A stretch of DNA of 64,000 nt, from assembly GCF_019175385.1 (NCBI RefSeq), contig NC_083337.1, positions 44,430,938 through 44,494,937 on the forward strand. Reading direction: 5' to 3'. A program made the position numbers and the translations under genes. The notes below the pieces were generated by a model, which was not told where the DNA came from, did not search any database, and saw only the letters and a program-made list of their open reading frames with translations. Origin of the DNA: Lycium barbarum. Lineage: Eukaryota; Streptophyta; Magnoliopsida; Solanales; Solanaceae. Positions 59,578 through 64,000 of this stretch are shown here, in pieces; the first letter of the stretch is position 1, and each line of letters starts with the position of its first letter.

Positions 59578-60289
59578 TCTAACCCTGCATATTTTTCGGG
59601 ATAATTTTTATGGGTTTGATTAAATTTATTCCTCTGTTTCCCATTACTTCTACTTTAATTTTAAATTTTGTGTTACTATTATTGGTCATTTTCCCTAGAA
59701 ATCCTATATACATTAATAAATTCTTAGCATTACACATTTCTTCGTATCCTTTGGTCTGTATTCCTATTTTATATGTTTTCCAAATTCTGTCAAATTCATT
59801 ATGAAGTCTGGGCTAATATAAAAAATTCCTCCATTATTTGTCATATCTACCTCTGTTATTCCTATTATTGATTTTTTCATGTTTGACCATCTATCATCGT
59901 AAATTACTATTAATACTTTAGTTCTGAGGTTCTTTCTAGTTAATCCTATTACTATTAATCCCATATGCATTAAACTTCGTCTAGTATTTTTTATCTATCT
60001 TACGGCTTCTGGGTTTATTAAATTTATAGTAGTAACTTTAGTTCCTAGAGCTGATAATTGCTCTTCTCTATAATGTCTATATAATTGTGTTGTTCTTGAG
60101 AACTGTCCTATGTTGTACATCTATTACCTCACTTAACTGTTGATTGTTTTCTTCTGGCGTTCTTCTATTTAAAATTCTTGACAAGAAATTATTACCTATT
60201 CTATTGTCTAAAACACTTACTCTTGGTCTTTCTTCTCCTTGACTTTCTGGTCCTCGTTCGTTTCTTGATCTAATTGGAAAAAGGTCCAT
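59578..60289 (-). pseudogene. Viral movement protein (broken)
   Basis: The likely start is ATG at 60289 (MDLFPIRSRNE). The core of the 30K-type movement protein lies at 59764-59970: GLIVIGLTRKNL, VLIVIYDDRWSN with the conserved Asp, and IIGITEVDM. In the family it opens plasmodesmata for cell-to-cell spread. Near 60113 a stretch of 62 bases, present in the inverted copy at 62409-62470, is missing, which shifts the frame. An in-frame stop at about 59997 is also visible. The frame ends at about 59574, overlapping the coat start. Confidence 0.83.
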
Positions 60290-62011
60290 TTTTGTGGTTT
60301 TCTAATTATTTTGGTTTTTTCCTTTTGAGGTGTTATTTCTACCCTCTTTAATTGTTCTATTAATTCTTCAACTTCTTTATTCTTTGGGATTGCTATATTT
60401 TTTTTTCTTTTTGTTGGTGACTTATTAATTGTAGTTGTTCGGTTATCAATTCTAACATTGGTACTATTATTTCTACTTTCTTTATTATTTCTAATAATAA
60501 TGAGATTATAGCAATATTTTGTTTTAGTGTTATTTGATCATATTTAGCGTTAGGCATATTATCTTTATAGTTTTGTGGTAAAAGTATAGATTTTTCTATT
60601 AATTTTGAGGCTTCTTCTTGGGCTAAAGTTGGTCTACTCATGAAAGAGTAATTTCTTTTATTTCTTCTACTCTCTTCTTTAATTCTCTAATATCACTGGT
60701 TATTACATCTATTTGTTGTGTAATTTGAGTTACTAGTTGGGTTGTCTTTATTTCTATTTCTTTTGGTTTTTCTGAAATAACTTTAACTAATTTTTCTATT
60801 TCAGTTTTTGTAGGTATTTTTTCTAAATTAAATTTTTTATTTAAAATCTGAATTTTCCTGTCTAGTTCTAATTCTTGTGATTTTAGATAATCAAAATTCT
60901 AATTTTTCTAACGTTTTCTTTTGCTTAGTTTGTTAAGATTCTACTACGTCTAATATTCTAATAAGGTCTTTATTATTTTTTTGAGTTTTTTCGCTAAAAT
61001 TTATGAATAAATCTACTAGTGTATTAAATTGTTTGTCTTCACTATGTAATATATGTTCTCCGTTACTAAAATTACACTTTATAATACTATGATCTATTAA
61101 TGCTCTATATTTCTTTTCTGGGTATATTCTTAAGTATAAATATTCTAGATTTTTTAATGTATCTATTTTATCTAAATTCGTTTATTATCCTAAAGGAACT
61201 TTTATTTTACAAACTTTCTTTAGATTTTCTATGAAGGTGGTGAGTCTTTCTATATCATCTCTTATGCCCTGTAATTCCCACATTATAGCAGAAATTATAT
61301 CTTCGTTAATCAGGCTTTGTAACAGTCTATTTTCTATTATTGATGATAGTGTTTCGGTATCTATTACCTCTAAATATGCGCTTAAAGCTTTTTCAATTTT
61401 TCTATATTCTCGTCTTCTTTCTATATCTCTATATAAATACTAATAGTTAACCGCTATTTGTTTATCAAAGGGCTGTGTTTTCATATAAAGGGACTAGTAC
61501 GGTTTAAATCGTGCTTGTCTTTGTTTTTTTAGAGGTTTTTTATGTATCCTAACAGCCTATATTCTAATCCTGATATTGTATCTATTAATTCTTGTAATCT
61601 TAATTGATTTTCTTTAGAATTACTTAATCTGATATACTCCGGGTATAGTCTACTTAATTCTTGTTTAACTTCTAAATAACTGTCTTTCATATATTAACCT
61701 AAAGGTATGAAATTTACTTTGCTTTCTATATATCTAATATATGCCTATGCTCTAAATATTTCGTCGTTCGTAAACTGTATTTCCCAAAGGAGATTATTCC
61801 TAAAACTTAGACAGTCTGTGTTAGTTTCTAAAGCTGTTCAGGGTACTGTTTCTAGATAATTAACCTGATTAGTAAGAAATCTTAGTAGTTTTCTAGTTTT
61901 TCCTATTTTTTGTCGAGTAAGATGTATCATACGATAATGAAAACTTACATATTTACTAAAACTATGTTGTCTCATAGAAATTTGTCTAATAGTGGTTGAT
62001 GATCTTCGCTC
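60290..62011 (-). pseudogene. Viral ORF1-like region, function unknown (several stops)
   Basis: Reading the viral sense strand gives a Leu/Ile/Lys/Glu-rich protein with strong coiled-coil character in pieces. Examples are YLEVKQELSRLYPEYIRL (about 61630-61689), IENRLLQSLINEDIISAIMW (about 61280-61340) and the 82-codon frame at 60393-60641. Stops and frame changes occur near 61190, 60950 and 60645. In position it is the first ORF upstream of the movement protein, whose first codons overlap its 3' end in another frame. I do not know its function. Confidence 0.6.
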
Positions 62012-62494
62012 TAATCTCATTATTATTAGAAATAATAAAGAAAGTAGAAATAATAGTACCAAGGTTAGAATTGATAACCGAACAGCTACAATTAATAAGT
62101 CACCAACAAACAGAAAAAATTAATGTAGCAACCACCCCAAAGAATAAAGAAGTTGAAGAATTAATAGAACAATGAAAGTGGGTAGAAATAACACCTCAAA
62201 AGGAAAAAGCCAAAATAATTAGAAAACCACAAAAATGGACTTTTTTCCAATTAGATCAAGAAACGAAGGAGGACCAGAAAGGCAAGGACAAGAAAGACCA
62301 AGAGTAAGTTTCTCAGACAATAGAATAGGTAATAATTTCTTGTCAAGAAATTTAAATAGAAGAACGCTAGAAGAAAACAACCAAAAGTTAAGTGAGGTAA
62401 TAGATGTAGATAGAGACATACAGATTTTTCAACAAAATCAATTAAAATTACTAAATCCAAAGACTTTATACAACATAGGACAGTTCTCAAGAAC
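62012..62494 (+). pseudogene. Second pararetroviral fragment, inverted (ORF1 end and movement protein start)
   Basis: This plus-strand block repeats the sequence that lies on the minus strand at about 60090-60505. It includes a start for the movement protein frame at 62235 (MDFFPIRSRNEGGPER). It keeps 62 bases (62409-62470) that the other copy has lost. It is cut at 62494 by the family G LTR. It represents either a separate integration or a rearranged end of the same one. Confidence 0.85.
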
Positions 62495-64000
62495 TGTTAC
62501 ACCTTGGAAAATTTTCCGTTCATGCACAGTGAATTGACTGACGAAGGGCACGATGCATACGATGCTTTTATAAGGAAGGAATAATATTTAATGATTCTAA
62601 ATGAGATTTCAAATACATTTGAGGTAGGAGACGAAAGTTGTTAAGGAAAGCAAGGTACACGTTGTGTGTCGGGCAAGAATTACGAGTATCAAATTAATGA
62701 TGGCTTAATGACATTTTGGAGAAGAGTTATAACGACCCTTATATTGGTAATGAAGTGTTAAGTAAGTTTCAAGAAGAACCCATAAGCCAAATATGGGCAT
62801 AAGCCATCTAAAAGGGCGATTTAAGGAAACATTTTCGGATGATCTGACTTGGAGGGGCCAAAACGCTATTATAAGTTTGGAATTTGGACCAATGCTAAGA
62901 ATGAAAGTTGTAGATAATTGAAAGATTTTTCCAACCATAGGTCGTGGGCCCTCACAGCATAGCGGGATCAAAAGTTATGGCCATTCTACGACAGACTGTC
63001 TGAGCAGAGAATTTCTACGGACCATTTGACAGTCCGTAGGAAATTTTGACGCCCCGTAGAAAATTATACGGTCCGTCAAATTGACACAGACCAGCGTAAA
63101 ATGGTTACAGAAACCCATATTTTACTGGGCAGTTTTACGGGCCATTTTGACGGCCCGTAGGAAATTTTGACGGCCCGTATAATGTACCGTCAAGTTGACA
63201 CAGAAAAGGGTAGTCACTGGAGCAGTTTTACAGTCAATTATACGGACCTTATAAATTTATACGGACCGTATAATGGACCGTATAATGGCGTCGGGACAGC
63301 TTTTGCATTTATAAATTAATGATCCAAGTTCATTTAATTTATTCCACCTTCTCTCTCCACGACCCAATATCTCTCTAGAACCTTCCAAACTCTTCCAATA
63401 CAAGAATCCAAGTGAAAATCAAGATCAACAACACCCAAATCCATGAAATCAAGAGTGTGAAACTCATCAAAGTTCATCTACACCAAGAAATTGCAAAGGA
63501 AGTGAAGTAGGGTTTTTGGTATAAAAGAGTATTGCTACCCAAGGCTCGTTCCTACCACATCTAAGGTAAGTTTTATGACTTTCTCATGATGATTGAAGTA
63601 TTTATATGTTGAAACACTTGGATTATAGAAGAGTGTAGTAAATGGGTCATAAAATGTGAATAGTGCCATAGTTAAATGATAGTTGGATTAAATTATGAAT
63701 GTTGAGGAATTGGGAGTATAAATATGTTATAAATGACGTGTAGACCATGAAATAAGTGTGATGTATGAGAAAATGTGATGATGAGCTAAAACCCATAAAT
63801 GTGGAGAAATTGGAGAAAAATGGTGGAATGTGGTAAATGTAGACAAATGACGATTATTGGTACGATATGATGAATGTTGTTATGAACTTTTGGGAGTTGA
63901 TATAGAATATGGAAAAAATTGTATAAACGAAGGAAGTGCTATCCAATTTTCCCTAGAAATAGCAACGTATTCTTATAGTCGATTAACTAACGACAATGCG
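62495..64000 (+). mobile_element. Gypsy LTR, family G (runs off the window)
   Basis: This begins TGTTACACCTTGGAAAATTT right after viral sequence (flank agaac). It has an array of ACGGTCCGT/GACGGCCCGTA palindromic motifs (about 63010-63290) followed by a TATA-like box (63308-63317, ATTTATAAAT). The lay-out equals that of families A, A' and C. No primer site or coding sequence is reached before the window ends. Confidence 0.75.
63010..63290. repeat. Array of palindromic ACGG(A/T)CCGT motifs in LTR G
   Basis: Many near-copies of GACGGCCCGTAGGAAATTTT and TACGGACCGTATAATGG occur on both strands just upstream of the TATA-like box. Confidence 0.8.

Larger units (their letters stand above)
44960..62011 (-). 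other. Endogenous pararetrovirus (Caulimoviridae, solendovirus-like), split by two transposons
   Basis: On the minus strand the order is ORF1 of unknown function, movement protein, coat, protease, RT, RNase H, transactivator, then a non-coding region. Subtracting the Copia and hAT insertions leaves roughly 8.2 kb, about the size of a complete caulimovirid genome. Gene order and lengths suggest a Solendovirus relative; this is from memory of the family and untested. Stops, deletions and insertions interrupt most genes, so this copy cannot encode a working virus as it stands. Confidence 0.85.

Overview
This window is plant nuclear DNA made almost entirely of nested transposable elements. I see no convincing host gene, tRNA, rRNA or CRISPR. 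The dense long-LTR gypsy chromoviruses with initiator-Met primer-binding sites, together with an endogenous pararetrovirus whose gene order resembles solendoviruses, suggest a Solanaceae genome. That is an inference, and I cannot name the genus.

Layout. (1) 1-8783: a decayed minus-strand gypsy chromovirus (element F) with LTR family B. A family A' LTR interrupts its left LTR. (2) 8784-10543: a family C LTR on the plus strand. (3) 10683-18338: element A, a complete gypsy element with gag but no pol, LTRs of about 2.4 kb and an exact 5-bp target duplication (taaag). It sits in an older repeat called R here. (4) 18395-21362: two family B LTR pieces lying head to head. (5) 21363-24971: a family C LTR stub, then the 3' end and LTR of an A' element. 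(6) 25004-39012: element E, a minus-strand gypsy chromovirus with a family C LTR. Its gag is split by element D (28951-36455), a coding-empty LTR element with target duplication tcttc. (7) 39013-42381: AT-rich DNA holding two copies of R. (8) 42382 to about 44620: more family B LTR. (9) About 44960-62494: an endogenous pararetrovirus on the minus strand with ORF1, movement protein, coat, protease, RT, RNase H and transactivator regions. A Copia element (48272-52347) splits its protease and a hAT transposon (53522-58256) splits its coat gene, both with perfect target duplications. A second, inverted viral fragment follows at 62012-62494. (10) 62495-64000: the start of another gypsy LTR (family G), which runs off the window.

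Main structural result: the target duplications of two insertions (the family C LTR at 8784-10543 and element E) match only if the 10.8-kb block 10544-21362 is flipped. Flipping it also rejoins a split family B LTR and a split copy of R. The present order is therefore best explained by an inversion through recombination between two oppositely oriented family C LTRs.

Function: nothing here works as a metabolic pathway. The open frames belong to mobile elements or the virus, and most carry stops, frameshifts or deletions. The most intact are the hAT transposase (one frameshift in an A run), the Copia pol (two frameshifts, gag deleted) and the viral transactivator frame.
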